A stretch of 64,000 bases of DNA, taken from assembly GCF_949987535.1 (NCBI RefSeq), contig NC_080066.1, positions 89,299,600 through 89,363,599 on the forward strand, given 5' to 3'. The position numbers and the translations under genes are program-made. The stretch's first letter is position 1. The number at the start of each line of letters is the position of its first letter. Source of the DNA: Balaenoptera acutorostrata (Eukaryota; Chordata; Mammalia; Artiodactyla; Balaenopteridae). The notes beneath the pieces were generated by a model, which saw only the letters and a list, made by a program, of their open reading frames with translations, ran no database searches and was not told the origin of the DNA. This document shows, in pieces, positions 10,405-23,115 of the stretch.

Positions 10405-10955
10405 CTGTTGGAAACAAGGCAGTAAGTCATATCATGTAAATACATAAAAATGTTAAGCTGATTCTTATTTTATTTTTACAGATCTGCTTTTATTGTGTTT
10501 TGGAGATCATCTGGATTTTCTCTGTCTCCAACAAAGTCAACAAAGAGTGCTTTTTCATTACTGAGATGCTTTTATATATCACTGTGCTTAGGGAGCAAAG
10601 AAAGCTTTTCAGGCATGGGTCAAACTGCTACTTGCTATTAGCACAGACATACTTCTAATATTTGCTTGAATAATTCCAAGTTAAAAAAGAATAAAGAAAG
10701 ATTTTTTTCTCCTGCTGCTTTAGGAATAAAGAATGGTGTATGATTTCTTGATGGCAGTAATAAAATAAGACTGCTAAAGGTTTTTGCTATATTTTGTTCC
10801 TGGTACACAACACTGACTCTTCCAGGTGAATATATTTGGCTACGTGCAATTTTTGATCACAATCACATATTAGTTTTTCATGAACTAGACACATTAATGC
10901 AAGCACCACAAGAGAAAAGAATTTTAATCTAATAAACCAACGAGAGGAAAATTAC

Positions 10956-11067
10956 CTGCCAGCAATATAAAGTGTGTCTCGAATTTTCAACATCAGCTGA
11001 AAGTCCAGCCTATGCTGTGATTCATTGCCTGAAGGGCGTCCTCTAAAAACCGGATATTGCCTTGAAT
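10956..11067 (-). CDS. SEMA6D: SEMA6D coding exon: start of Sema domain
   Basis: This exon encodes Y37 to G73 plus two bases: SRQYPVFRGRPSGNESQHRL, then DFQLMLKIRDTLYIAG. It has a sequon at N51-E-S and the semaphorin strand L-x-x-RDTLYIAGR. The acceptor is TTTTTACTTGCAG; the donor is GGCAG|GTAATT. Confidence 0.95.
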
Positions 11068-11294
11068 CTGCAAGTAAAAATGGGCTAAACCATCAGTCAG
11101 GATTACGGAGCTGAAGAATCGATATACAGCATTGATTAGCTGTATATACTAGTTGTAAAAGGGTTTTAACTAAATTCCTCTCTTAAGGTCTTGAATATGA
11201 ATGAATAAAGGACAGTGAATGTCAGCAAATGGTCTTTTTCTTTTAACTGAAAACATATAACCTATATATGGGTTGCTTTAGAAAAGCACCTAAC

Positions 11295-11577
11295 GGGCTT
11301 CCCTGGTGGCGCAGTGGTTGAGAGTCTGCCTGCCAATGCAGGGGACACGGGTTCGAGCCCTGGTCTGGGAGGATCCCACATGCCGCGGAGCAACTGGGCC
11401 CGTGAGCCACAATTACTGAGCCTGCGCGTCTGGAGCCTGTGCTCCGCAACAGGAGAGGCCGCGGTAGTGAGAGGCCCGTGCATCGCGATGAAGAGTGGCC
11501 CCCGCTTGCCGCAACTAGAGAAAGCCCTTGCACAGAAACGAAGACCCAACACAGCCATAAAATAAAAATAAATAAAT

Positions 11578-11609
<32 letters not shown>

Positions 11610-11613
11610 AAAA
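11295..11613 (+). mobile_element. CHR-type tRNA-derived SINE
   Basis: Full-length copy with an A-rich tail preceded by (AAAT)n. It is flanked by a 15-bp duplication AGAAAAGCACCTAAC (11,280-11,294 and 11,614-11,628). It lies in the intron between the first and second coding exons of SEMA6D. Confidence 0.93.
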
Positions 11614-11800
11614 AGAAAAGCACCTAACTAAACTGTCCCATTTTCTCCAGACACTAGGAAATGATTATGGATAAATTAGTATGTAAAACATTATAAAGAC
11701 ATAAAACTCTGTCTCTCTTTCTAAAAATGAATATGCTTAGAAAATCAAAACCAAAAAAGCTTCCTTCTTAGAAAAGGAGAATGTTCTTTAGATTACTTAC

Positions 11801-11959
11801 AGTGATAGTCAACAGTATTAAGGGGTTCATCGTCTTCAGGAAAGCTGACTGCTCTCAACTGGGAAATCATCAGAAGCAGCATGTAGGCACAAAGCAGGAA
11901 GAACCTCATGGTGGGCCAAGATGAAATCAGAGCAGCCCCTCCGCAGAAATCCCACTTAG
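11801..11959 (-). CDS. SEMA6D: SEMA6D first coding exon: 5' UTR end, start codon, signal peptide
   Basis: The acceptor (CTGTTTTCCCGTAG) precedes 50 nt of 5' UTR and the ATG at 11,909-11,907, which lies in a strong context (GCCCACCATGA). It encodes MRFFLLCAYMLLLMISQLRA, a hydrophobic signal peptide probably cut after about residue 20, then VSFPEDDEPLNTVDYH, the conserved N-terminus of class 6 semaphorins. The donor CACT|GTAAGT splits the Y37 codon. An acceptor right upstream of the UTR part shows that at least one more untranslated exon exists upstream. Confidence 0.96.
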
Positions 11960-13600
11960 CTACGGGAAAACAGAAATAGTTTGGAAAGATCTCTGTGCTG
12001 TGATGAAACTGTTTTGTCATTTGCAATCAGCTCAATTTTTACCACCAGCTCTCCAATGCCCCCCCCTCCCAACAGAAGGATGGCAGTGGTGGAAGAGGTA
12101 TCTCTGAAAACACAGGCCAAAGATGGAATCATGCCAAGTCTGATTAAAGCATCTGGTGAGCATATTGAAATCTTAGGCCAGTTTGCAAGAGTTTTTGAGG
12201 TAACTACATATGTTATCACAGCAAAATCACCAGAACCACAAACAGAAATGCTGGTTGCTGATAAGAAGATGGGCAAAGTTGGGATTAGAATTTTAATTAA
12301 ACTCCAGTCTGCTTCCCTTCCCCCATCCCTGAAATAAATCCAGTACAGCTCGCCTCTGCCCCCTCCCCCCTAAAATGCCCAAGCTGCCTCGAGAGTATCC
12401 AAGGAGCTGATAGTCCTGTTGCCCCTCACAGCCCCTTGAGGCTTGCCAAATTCCCAGCATTATTTAAGCCCTACCCCTAAATTCTTCAGTAGAACAGTTC
12501 CCTAAGCTTAGAAAGAACAACATGAACGTAATGACTTAAATGACCTTGAATCAGGGTGAAAGAGAATTAAAAGAAATGAAATGATTTCATGATCAATCAA
12601 TCAAGCAGAGAGGGGCCGGGATGAAGCAGCACAGCTGACACCAGATGACTGGGAAAGCCTATATTTTTACATAAAACCATTTGGACACAAACCAATACCC
12701 TAAGTATGCCTGTCCTCTTAGCTTTATTAAGCTTTAGAGCCATACAGGGCCTTAGGGACCTTCTAGTTTAACCCCCTCATTTTTCAGATAAGAAAACTAA
12801 GACCTGGAAAAATTAAGGGACTCGCTGAATTTCATGGTGCTATTTAGGGCAAGATCAGGGTCCAGACTCACATCACCTGAGTCCCCACCCAGGCCTTTTT
12901 CATCAAATTAGATAATGAAATTAAATGGCTGGGGTTTTTTTTCTTAGAAAATATAGCACTCCAAAAAAATCTTTGGGGGGGGGTAATGAATATACTCATT
13001 ATCTTTACTGAAGGGATGTTTCATAGGTGTAGGCATATGTTAAATTTTAACAAGTTGTACAATTACATATGTGCAGTATATTGTATGTCAGTATCTCAAC
13101 AAAGCTTATAGCGTTAACTGTACAATATTAGCTGCAAAAATCTTTAAATGTTATTAATTGATTAGAAAAATAAATTAAGGCCCTACTGGGCCAACGGGTA
13201 TTTTTGTGAAACTGTAAAACCTCTGCTTCGCAACAATATCACTCCTTCTTCAACAGAAACTGTCACTTATAGCTACTATACTGAACAGTAAAACATTTAG
13301 CTTTAGCCTTGATCTCCTATATCTAAGAACTTTAGGTGTGATCATGAGAATCACTTCAGATTCTGGGGGAGTACAACCACTTAACTAAGTACTTACCCTG
13401 CCTTTTTCATCTTCTTAATGTCAAACACAAAGATGCACACACATGCATTCTATACAACACTCTCAGTATTTGTCTTTCTAACTAGAGTAGAAGCCAAGTA
13501 TGTATATGTGCAATTTAGAATCCTAGTTTTTCAAAAAGAGAGAAAAATATTGCAATACAATTTTTCTCAATGGACAACTAAATCCAGCGGTAAGTTAACA
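11960..13600. other. 5' intron of SEMA6D next to the first coding exon, mostly unique
   Basis: Apart from the MIR-like piece this stretch is unique sequence. The part at 11,980-12,340 is open on the plus strand for 118 codons but has no recognisable protein. It may be conserved intronic sequence, which I cannot test. Confidence 0.5.
12720..12900 (-). repeat. MIR-like ancient repeat
   Basis: The text TTTTTCAGATAAGAAAACTA, then a degraded GACTCGCTGAATTTCATGG, follows the reverse MIR pattern. Family assignment is by eye. Confidence 0.5.
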
Positions 13601-13606
13601 CACTTG

Positions 13607-13979
13607 AAATACTATATCGCTTGTATGTGGAATCTAAAAAAATGGTACAAATGAACCTATTTACAAAACAGAAATAGAGTCACAGATGTAGAAAACAAAC
13701 TTACGGTTACCAAGGGGGAAGGGGGACTAAATTGGGAGATTGGGATTGACATATACACACTACTACATATAAAATAGATAACTAATAAGAACCTACTCTA
13801 TAGGACAGGGAACTCTACTCAGTACTCTAATGACTTATATGGGAAAAGAATCTAAAAAAGAGTGGCTATATGTTTATGTATATGTATAACTGATTCACCT
13901 TGCTGTACAGCAGAAACTAACACAACATTGTAAAGCAACTATACTCCAATAAAAATTAATTAAAAAAATAAAATAAAAA
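13607..13979 (+). mobile_element. L1 3' end, 5'-truncated
   Basis: The sequence is of L1 3'-UTR type: GTATGTGGAATCTAAAAAA, GGTTACCAAGGGGGAAGGGG, ATATACACACTACTACATAT, CAGCAGAAACTAACACAACA, and an A-rich end. Its start is uncertain by some tens of bases. Confidence 0.8.
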
Positions 13980-14581
13980 TGCCCTGCAAAAAAGCCTGGA
14001 GGACCGGGCCCTGCGGTAGTATCATTCTATACTCTAGTTGAAAGAGTGTGGACTTTGGTGGCAATGGGACCGGGGCTTGAATGGAACTCCACCACTTACC
14101 AGCTAATCGACCTGGGAAAGGTTCTTCGATCTCTCTTAGCATTAATTTCTAAAAGAACTAAAAGCTTGGCACCTACAGCTTCTGAGCAAAGTTAATCTTC
14201 CTTGCCCACTTCCTACAGCACACCATGTATATGACCAAGTTGACCTTAAGAATATGAGCAAAGTCTGGGAAAAAGATATCCTAAAATATTAAAGCTATTT
14301 GGCCAGTTTTTTTCCCACAAGTGGATAGTTAGTTTAAAATACGAAACGACTGTTTTTAGAATAAAATTTACAACTTGAGCCTATTTATCAAACCTAGAAA
14401 AAAAGTAAAAAGCAATCACCAATAATCCTACCATCTCAACCCAACAACCGTAATGATTTCGTTCTAATCTTCTTGCCACACACACATATTTTCAATCATG
14501 ACAAAATGACCTCTTTCAATCTACCATTTTTCCTGAAGCAGCATCTTCCTGTCTTGCTTTGCCATTTATAAAGACCCTAAA

Positions 14582-15088
14582 GAAGATGTGGTATATATAC
14601 ATATACCACATATATATGTATACAATGGAATATTACTCAGCCATAAAAAAGAATGAAATAATGCCATTTGCAGCAACATGGATGGACCTAGAGATTATCA
14701 TACCAAGTGAAGTAAGTCAGACAGAGAAAAACAAATATCATATGATATTGCTTATATGTGAAATCTATAAAAAGAAAGATACAAATGAACTTATTTACAA
14801 AACAGAAATAGACCCACAGACATAGAAAACAAACTTATGGTTACCAAAGGGGAAAGGGGGGGGGATAAATTAGGAGTTTGGGGTTAACATATACACACTA
14901 CTATATATAAATAAACAACAAGGACCTACTATATAGCAGAGGGAAGTATATTCATTATTTTGTAATAATCTATAAAGGAAAAGAATCTGAAAAGGAATAT
15001 ATATATATGTATAAGTGAATCACTTTGCTGTTCATCCGAAACTAACACAATATTTGTAAATCAACTATACTTCAATAATAATAAAAAA
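14582..15088 (+). mobile_element. L1 3' end, 5'-truncated, with target-site duplication
   Basis: It begins inside the last part of ORF2 (GGAATATTACTCAGCCATAA, ATGGATGGACCTAGAGA) and runs through the 3' UTR to an A-rich tail. It is flanked by AAAGACCCTA (14,570-14,579 and 15,089-15,098). It includes an AT-rich palindromic expansion near 14,590-14,620. It is a homologue of the neighbouring L1 end at 13.6-13.98 kb but a separate insertion. Confidence 0.85.
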
Positions 15089-15889
15089 AAAGACCCTAGA
15101 CATTGAAGCAGTGTAAAAATATGAAATGTTGCCCTAGGAATTAAATTCTGCTATTACATCAATCCCAAGCTGGATGTTTCTGCTGGGTATCAGAGGAAAA
15201 AATCAGAAACACCAATGAATCCTAAAGAAACACAGAAATATCTGCATGAACCCAAGAAGGTAGTTCTGTGAATCTTTCTCCACTAGGACAGGTAACTGAA
15301 TGGTTCACATTATGTGGGCAGAGCTTCCATGCCCCAGACAGCAAGGCAGGGAGGGGCCCTCGCCGGGAAGAGAGTCTTTCACAGCTGTGATTCCAGCATT
15401 GAGACTGAGGGTGGAATCACTGCTGACTCACTGGCAAGCACCAAGCTGCTGGCTGAGCCATCAATTCCTGTAACTCATTCATCTGACACTGCAGAAAGCA
15501 ATTTCTCCCTATACTCCAGCCCTCACCAATCTCATCCTCCAAAAATAAAACCCCACCACTAATTACTTCCTGTCCCTGCATAAAGCTTTATTTAAAAAAT
15601 TACTTTCAGATTTCCCACAGAACTTATAAATGGAAGCATTTAATGTAAAAACATATATCAAAGCAAAGCTGAGTAGGGGAGGTAAGAATCTGGAAATACC
15701 CAAGAAAAATGTACCAGGAAGGAGATTTATTTGCATGTAAACCCCTCAGGCTACTTTGTTCTCACCTTATTTAAGGAAGTATCCCAGGATTCCAGGGCTC
15801 AGTGAAATCATCAAACCAGTTATGTGGAATGAAGGCAACACAAGAGGCAGGACAAAATGTTGGAAAAGAACCTAGACCTTGAGGTTAGA

Positions 15890-16110
15890 AAGATCTGAGT
15901 ACAAACTTGGCTTGTGCCATTTACTTCCTGGCTCTGGAACCTTGTTTAAGGTGAATTCACCCTTTAAACCTCAGTTTCCTCATGTGTAAAATAGGAATAA
16001 TTACCTTTACTACCTCATAGGTTCTTCTGGGGATTAAATGAGATAATCTATACAAAACGTCTAACACAGAACCTGGCCTATAATAAATCTCTAGTAAATC
16101 TTATTGAATA
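15890..16110 (+). repeat. MIR SINE
   Basis: It follows the MIR order: CCATTTACTTCCTGGCT, CCTCAGTTTCCTCATGTGTA, AAATAGGAATAATTACC, GGATTAAATGAGATAATC, AACACAGAACCTGGCC. Sense on the plus strand. Confidence 0.8.
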
Positions 16111-16449
16111 TTATCATGAGTATTATTGTTAGATCTTATTGTGCAAAAGGGCCAAAAAAAAAAAGGATATGTTTACTCTTTCATTTTGTACAGCTATTTA
16201 TGTACAACTGTTTATGTACATCATCATAACAATAATAGAGGTATTCTTAGAGCATAAGGTACAGCTTCATAGACATACATGCCTCCAAGAAGGAGGAGGG
16301 AACCACCTTCCTCACGTGTAAGCTTATAGTAAAGAACATACCTATATGAGGTTATTCCTTTCAGTGAGAGAGCAGGGAATCTGAGTAAGTATATTTTGGA
16401 TTTTTTTTTTGTATGGGCTTCTCCCTTACATTCTTGATTTTAAACCTAA

Positions 16450-17500
16450 ATATAATGAGGATAGCTCTTAAAAGGAGTTCAGAGCTGCCAAGATAGCCAG
16501 GGCTTGAGTGACAGAGACTAATTTTTTACACAAAATGCTCAACATTCAAGCAGCAATTACTAGACATTCCAAGAACTAAGATTAAGAGAGAAAAAAGACA
16601 ATAGAAAATAGGACCACAGGTAACCCAGGTATTAGAATTCTCAGATATAGTTTAAAAAAGTAACTATGTTTATTTTGTCCAAGAAAAAAAGATGACGAGA
16701 TGGAGAATTTCACCAGATACCTAGAATCTATTAAAAAAGAATTAAATATAAATTCTACATCTAAAAAGCACAGAACTAAAGCTTCTTAATAGATGTGTTT
16801 AGCAACATATTTCTTATAGCTGAAGAAAAGATTAGTGAACTGAAAGATAGGTTAATAGAAAATACCACACAGAAACATGGACAGCAGAAGGTTGGAAAAA
16901 ACAGACCAGAGAGTAAGAGACACACAGGATCTTGTGAAAAGATGTCACATATGGGAGCCCCTGAGAGTGAGGAGAGAGAGAAAAATGGACAGAAGCAATA
17001 ACTGACAAGATAATGGCTGCAAAACTGATGAAGGACCATAAGGCACTCATTAAAGGAGCTCTAAGAACTTCTAAATACAAAGAAAAAACACACTTAAATA
17101 TATCATAGTCAAGATGCTAAAAATAAAAAATTTTTAAATGTTAAAAGCTAAGATAGTTTACCTTCAAAGAAGCAGGAATACTGATGGATGACTTATCAAT
17201 AGAAATGATGGAATTCAGTAGACCACAGAATGACATTTTTAAAGTGCTGAAAGAAATTACATTTCAAGCCTAGAAGTCTATAATCAGTGAAAATATTCTT
17301 CAAAAATGAAGCAAGATAAGATGTTTAAGATAAGCAAAAACTGAGAGATTTATTGTTAGCAGGCTCAAACTAAAAGAAATACTGAACAACAACAGATTTA
17401 AGCAACAGAATTTATACGGTTGGTTAATACAAGTTCTTTTTATGATTACAGAATAGTGGCCAGATTTGAAATTAATGAATCCCAGATAGAGAAATTGATC
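16450..17500 (+). repeat. Old L1 or HAL1-like fragment
   Basis: This A-rich sense strand has phrases typical of old L1/HAL1 (AAAAAAGAATTAAATATAA, GAACTGAAAGATAGGTTAAT, GTGCTGAAAGAAATTACATT, TTCAAAAATGAAGCAAGATA). It is heavily mutated, with no long frame left. The CHR SINE at 17.5 kb is inserted at its right end. Confidence 0.6.
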
Positions 17501-17514
17501 TATAGTCTGTCTCT

Positions 17515-17814
17515 TTTTTTTTAAAGGGAACGCTATTTATTTATTTATTTTTGGCTGTGTTGGGTCTTCGTTTCTGTGCGAGGGCTTTCTCTAGTTGCGG
17601 CGAGCGGTGGCCACTCTTCATCGCGGTGCGCGGGCCTCTCACTGTCGTGGCCTCTCCTATTGCGGAGCACAGGCTCCAGACGTGCAGGCTCAGTAGTTGT
17701 GGCTCACGGGCCCAGCTGCTCCGCGGCATGTGGGATCTTCCCAGACCAGGGCTCGAACCCGTGTCCCCTGCATTGGTAGGCAGATTCTCAACCACTGCGC
17801 CACCAGGGAAGCCC
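17515..17814 (-). mobile_element. CHR-type tRNA-derived SINE
   Basis: Reverse orientation: T-rich tail at left and tRNA-like head at right (GCGCCACCAGGGAAGCC). A 15-bp duplication CTATAGTCTGTCTCT flanks it (17,500-17,514 and 17,815-17,829). Confidence 0.93.
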
Positions 17815-17999
17815 CTATAGTCTGTCTCTCTTAAAGCTATATTAGTTCAAAGGAAATGAGAATTCAGAAATGCAGTAGGCCTACTTAATTTTCTCCCCAG
17901 TCCAAAGAACCCAGAAAGAACCATGCTGATTTTAAATCCCTGGCTCTCTTCTGGAAATGCTACTTCTCAAAGAGGAGCAGTTTAGACTCTCACACTCCC

Positions 18000-19800
18000 C
18001 CTACACCTCAGGATCTGACAGCGGAGTTGCTTCTGCCCAGTTTCCCAGTATTTCTTCTAGACTTTGGGCCTCCATCCTTTTACAATAAAATCCTGTGCTT
18101 ACTTGAGGTTCTGCCCCTCCTCCTTTCTTTTAGCTGATAACTTCCCAGTCACTTTCTCTAAGAAAAATATTTCAAAGACTTTAGCAGTCCTGGTCCATGG
18201 TTCCACTCTTGGACTTATCAGCTATAGCTTCTTCACCTCAAAAACCATGAAGTCAAGCACTGCATGCTTTGATCCCAAACTTGTCCCTCCAGCTTGTTTG
18301 ACTGCTTTCACCAGACTACTCTTCCTTCTCGTCAGGGCCTTCAGTCTACTAACTGCTCTCCTTTCTTCTCCTAACTTCGAATCCATTATTCATCCCCGGT
18401 CTTGTCATACCACTTTATCCATCTTATATGTGATATTCGGTAGTCAACCACTTCAATAATACTTTTGCCTGTACTCTAGACTCCCTCATCCTTTGTTTCT
18501 GTGTCAGACTTTTCTGCAAAGTTTCTACCTAGGATGAACCCAGCCTTCTGCACCTGCCCCAGAGCAGCTGAGCTGCTGTAGGGAAGACAACCATGGTCTG
18601 TGGCAATTTGGTATGTACTGATGTCACAGAATTCTGGACCACCAACTACAACTCACACTATAAAACTGTGGGGATCCTATGTTTCTCTACTAGATTTGCC
18701 CACACCCCAAATCAGTAAGTTTAAACTTTCCCCATTCACCTCAAGGCCCTCATCTCTTCTCCCTCCTCATAGCTACTTCACATAGAAAATAAAGCCTTAA
18801 GTTAGGAACTTCCTCAATTCTTCCCCCTTCCCATTACCAAGAACATCAACCTATATGCTTCGTCATGAAGCTTTTCCTCCCTCTCTCCTGTTTTAAGAGG
18901 ATTTCACTCCCCAACTCCCCTCCATGTGTTTTAAACCCAACCCCTTCTGTTCTTCCTGGAACAGAAAAAAACATGGATTATATTCTTCTCTTCCGGCATG
19001 TTCTATAAATTTTTATTGCTTAAATATTATCCATCAGCACTTAAATTTGCCCACACCCCTCTCATCTCAAAAACAAAAAAGGTGAAAAAGCTCCTGTCAC
19101 CCCAGATCCTTCTCTAGTCACCGCCTATCTCTTTCTTTCCATTCGCAGACCCTGACAAAAAGTTTTTCATTCTCACTGTTTTCATCTCCTCACCTCCCAC
19201 TCAGTCTTCTACTTCCTCTCTTCTAGCTCCTCTCTCAATAACGCCTTTTAGTAAAAACACTGATGACCTCCGGGTAGCTCAATGCAATGGATACTTTCCA
19301 GTCCCACCTCATGTAATCCCTCAGTAGCTTTAGACGCAGTTGACTGTCCACAGCTTTTTAAAGCACTGTGGTTCCCTGCCTTCCCTTTTACCACATTCTT
19401 CTGACCTTTTCCCTACTTTTCTGTCTGCCCCTTGTTTGTCTCCCATTTATTCTGTAGATGAAACAAGAATGAGCTTTTCAGAATATAAACCCCATCATAG
19501 AATCTCATAATCCTCCAGGAACTCCCTATTACTCTTAGAAGAAAGTCTGGATCTTTGCAATGAGGCTTTAAGGCAGTTCCTGTTCTGAGTCCTGCCTCCC
19601 TCTCCAGCCTTATCTTGAGTCTCTCTCCCTCTTTACTCATGCTTCTACCACCCTGGCTATGGTTCTGGCCCTGGAATGTGTCCTATGCTATCTACTTCCA
19701 CCAAGCCTTTGCTCCTCCTTTCCCTCTGGATGGCCCTTCTTGCCTCCCATCCTTGGCCTAAAGTCCTCCTAGTTTTTCAGAGCCCGAAGAAGAGTCAGTC
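18000..19800 (+). repeat. L2 LINE remnant including reverse-transcriptase region
   Basis: This is a long C/T-rich stretch typical of sense-strand L2. Around 19,300 the degraded text CCCTCAGTAGCTTTAGACGC followed by AGTTGACTG recalls the L2/CR1 core L-S-x-A-F-D-x-V-D. The stretch at 19,600-19,790 has the L2 3'-half phrase (TGGCCTAAAGTCCTCC). All frames are broken. Confidence 0.6.
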
Positions 19801-20964
19801 TCTTGGGACAAGCAGGTCTCACAGTTGTCAATACTTGATACAACTGTGAACAAACTGTAAATGAAGGAAGAAACAAAAGAACTAGTCATGTGTCCTGAAA
19901 TCTACCAGCTCTGCTAAATCTCTCAGGGCAAGATTAGCATTTTGGATTCCTGTCTGATTTAGATTTATTTAACACTGTTAAACAAAACAACAACAATAAT
20001 AACAGAGAGCAGCAGACCCAGGGAGGATGGTCACCCTAGGTGCTCCCAAATAGCATTCATTCTTTTATTTGAGTGTGCTGTGAACTACAGGAGAGGAGCG
20101 GGGTGGGCCTGGAGCTGCAGCAAAGGGTACCATTCACTCCACAGTCTATGAAATTCCAGGGGGCACTGTCCACATTGCAGTCCATGAGAAGGACGGCCCA
20201 TGGAGTTACAGGAGTTATAGGTCTACGGCCTGACAGCACCACATGACAAAACGGAAAAGGAGCAATGGGTTTAAGTAGATTGAAAAAGAGCAAAGAGAAG
20301 GAAGTTAATTGCTATTCCTTGGAACATACTAACACACGGAGGATTGTAATTGAAGGTCAACTACAAAAGAGAAGTTTATGTTTATAGAACATTCACGTTT
20401 CTAGATACTAGGCAGTGCGTTCTGTGTAGGGCTATGGATTTTAATCTGTGCTCAACATCAGTATTTAATTGGTGTGACAACCAGGCTGACAGCATAACCT
20501 CTGGAGTATAAGAAGGTGAGAAGAAGAGATGATGATACAGATTCCAGAAGACCTCTTAGCAGAGTTGGGGCAGGGTACTGTGGGCACTTCTCAGCAGTGT
20601 GGGTAGCTACTTACATCCAAGTGATTCTTGACTCACGGAGTCTCTTGGGAGAGCATCAGCTCTCTCATTTAAGGAAGCTCTACTGTCACCCCCACTGCCA
20701 CCATCCCCCCCTCGGCCCGATCCTCTCCTGCACAAGGGCTTGGGGACCAGGGCACCATGTATGAACAAATATATCCTCCCTGACCCTGGGCCAGGAAGAG
20801 GTTTCTGAAAGGCCCTTGACTTTGAGACCCTTCCTCCCTCTGGGAACTTGGGTGCCCAGGTGAGAGGAAGAGACTTCCTAAACTGTTCTGTTAATGACAC
20901 TTTTACAACTTAAAACATTGCCCTCTGGCTTGTTGAGGAAATGACAAAGCAGCTCTCTGACTCA

Positions 20965-20981
20965 CCCCCCCCGCCCCCCCC
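20965..20981. repeat. Poly-C tract
   Basis: Runs of eight C each side of a single G, followed by (CA)n. Low-complexity sequence. Confidence 0.85.
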
Positions 20982-21605
20982 ACACACAGCTGAAGCCCTG
21001 CTGACACACCAGAATCTGTAAGGATGTACATTCTGATGGAGCAGGGAACAGTCAGTCTGGAGGATTGGGAGCTTGGAAGCATAAGGAATGTCAGGGCTGC
21101 TTCTCCCACTGACACCGGCAGCAGGAGAGGAAGGGACCGGGCACCAGTAGATCGGGGGTCATGGACTTGCTCTGTGACCATGGACAGGAAACCTCACTTT
21201 TCGGGCTTGAGTTTCTTCATGTAATAAAAGGGAGATAAATTGAAAGTGTAGGAGCACTTTTTCTCAGAGTCCAGGAGCTCCTTCTGAGGGCTGGAGGGCA
21301 GACTCCAACTTCCCTGCCTGCTCAGATAAACAAACATCCTGGTGTAATACCCACCGCTCCCATGTTCTTTCCCCTCCACATACCAGCATCTCAAGTGGCT
21401 CGCATCACAAACAGTATCTCCCTGATCCTGAGGCTGCCTCCTTTATCCCCCTGTCTCTCACCCCTTCCCCAGCCAAACTGCTTTGAAGAGAAGTCTCAGC
21501 CCACTGTCTCCATTTTCTCACTGTTTATTAAATTTTTAACTCACTTCAGTATAACTTCAACTCTTGCCCATCAATCACCTTACGGTCAACTCCAACTCAA
21601 TCCTC

Positions 21606-21723
21606 TTTTTTTTTGGCCACGCCTCGCAGCATGCAGGATCTTAGTTCCCAGACCAGGGATCAAACCCATGCCCCCTTGCAGTGGAAGCGTGGCGTCCTAA
21701 CCACTGGACCGCCAGGGAATTCC
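21606..21723 (-). mobile_element. Short tRNA-derived SINE (Bov-tA/CHR short type)
   Basis: On the minus strand it reads GGAATTCCCTGGCGGTCCAG, then GGTTTGATCCCTGGTCTGGG and an A-run. A 10-bp duplication CTCAATCCTC flanks it (21,596-21,605 and 21,724-21,733). It is inserted in L2-like sequence. Confidence 0.85.
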
Positions 21724-22169
21724 CTCAATCCTCATTTTAAATCTTTTTTCATCTGCCTGAAGTATTCAGTCATGGTGGTCCCTCCATCAGATCTTGAAGC
21801 TCTACCTTTGGCTTCCATAGTTATGTCCTCACCTCTCTAGCTACTCCTTGTCAGCAAACTTCCCAAACTTGTCTGAACATGCCCACCCTTAGATGTGGTT
21901 CTTCATGGCCCTGTTCAGGCTCTTTGAAGATTCACCTACATTACACACACCTTCTTCACTACCACTGATTAACTGATGAATCCTCACCCCACATGCCCAG
22001 CAGAGATCATACTTCTCTGCTCCAGACCCAGCTTGCAACTCTCTTGCTAGATATTTTGGCTCATAAAATATAGGCAACTTAAATTTGGAAGGTGCAAATC
22101 TGAACTTCAGATACTCTGTCTTGACTTGTACACCCGCTAAATTCCCTACAGAGGGCAGGCTCTGAGCTC

Positions 22170-22380
22170 CAAGTGCTTGGGTTCAAATTCATGCACTATC
22201 ACTTACCAGCCATGTGACCCTGAGCCTGTCACTTCACCTCTCAAAGTCTCAAGTTTTCACACATAAAATGAAGATAATTTTTAAGCACTAATATTACAAT
22301 GATTTAATGAAATAATCTGTGTAAAGCACGTAGCCAAACCCTTTGCACCTGGTAAGGATCCAACAATTACAATTATTATT
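22170..22380 (+). repeat. MIR SINE
   Basis: MIR order is clear: GGGTTCAAATTCATGCAC, TCACTTACCAGCCATGTGAC, then TTTAATGAAATAATCTGTG. It ends near an (ATT)n run at about 22,373. Confidence 0.75.
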
Positions 22381-22419
22381 ATTATTGTTGTTAGTAATAT
22401 TTTTAAGATCCTACTCAGT

Positions 22420-23115
22420 CACTGAAGCCTTAAACCTGGGAGTCACCCTAGATCTCTCCCCCTCCATCGTCTTGTTTCCAACCTGTCAGTACATCCTGTT
22501 GATTTCTCTTTTCATTGTTCTAGAATCTACCCTGAACTGGTTTCTGCCCTCCTAGACTTTTAGTTTATTCCCCACAAAGCCACCAGAATAATCTTTTCAA
22601 AGCACAAATAGCATCATGTTACTTCCTTGTCTAAAAACAATTTTATGGTTCCCGAAGGCCTCTATGATAAGGTCCAAATTTATTTCCAGGATTTACAAGG
22701 TCCTCCACAATTTGATTGTTGCCAGCTTCTCTGTTTCACCTACTAATGCTTCCCAATCTTCATCCCAAAGCAGTGTCTTCTACACATACTATTCTCTCTC
22801 AAAAGCCCTTCCTGGAAATTGTCTACTTACCAGATCAAAATGTCCCTGGCCTTGGCCCCTTTCCCATTCTTCCAACTACTCCAAATCGTGCTCCCCTGGG
22901 TGCTCTGTTCCCCTCAGGATGACTAATCATACTATGACACTGTGTAAAGACTTCTATTACAGAACTCACCACCTCATCATAATGTTACTTATTTTCACAT
23001 TTTCCCTACTAAACTGGGCTCTGCTCGAGACAGAGAGTACGTCCGTATTTGTCCTCTTTATCCTTTGCATGAGGCACAGGGCCTGGAATGTAGGAGGTCC
23101 TCAGTCATTATGTAA
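22420..23115 (+). repeat. L2 LINE 3' half
   Basis: The sequence has the usual L2 phrases in order: AAACCTGGGAGTCACCCTAG, CCACCAGAATAATCTTTTC, AAGGTCCAAATTTATTTCC, GGCTCTGCTCGAGACAGAGA, GGCACAGGGCCTGGAATG. Frames of up to 168 codons here are chance frames in the repeat. Confidence 0.75.

Noticed and set aside
11981..12337. Plus-strand open frame of 118 codons beside the first coding exon
   Set aside because: No recognisable protein, no start context or splice signals, and it overlaps the acceptor region of SEMA6D only by chance. Conserved non-coding sequence remains possible.
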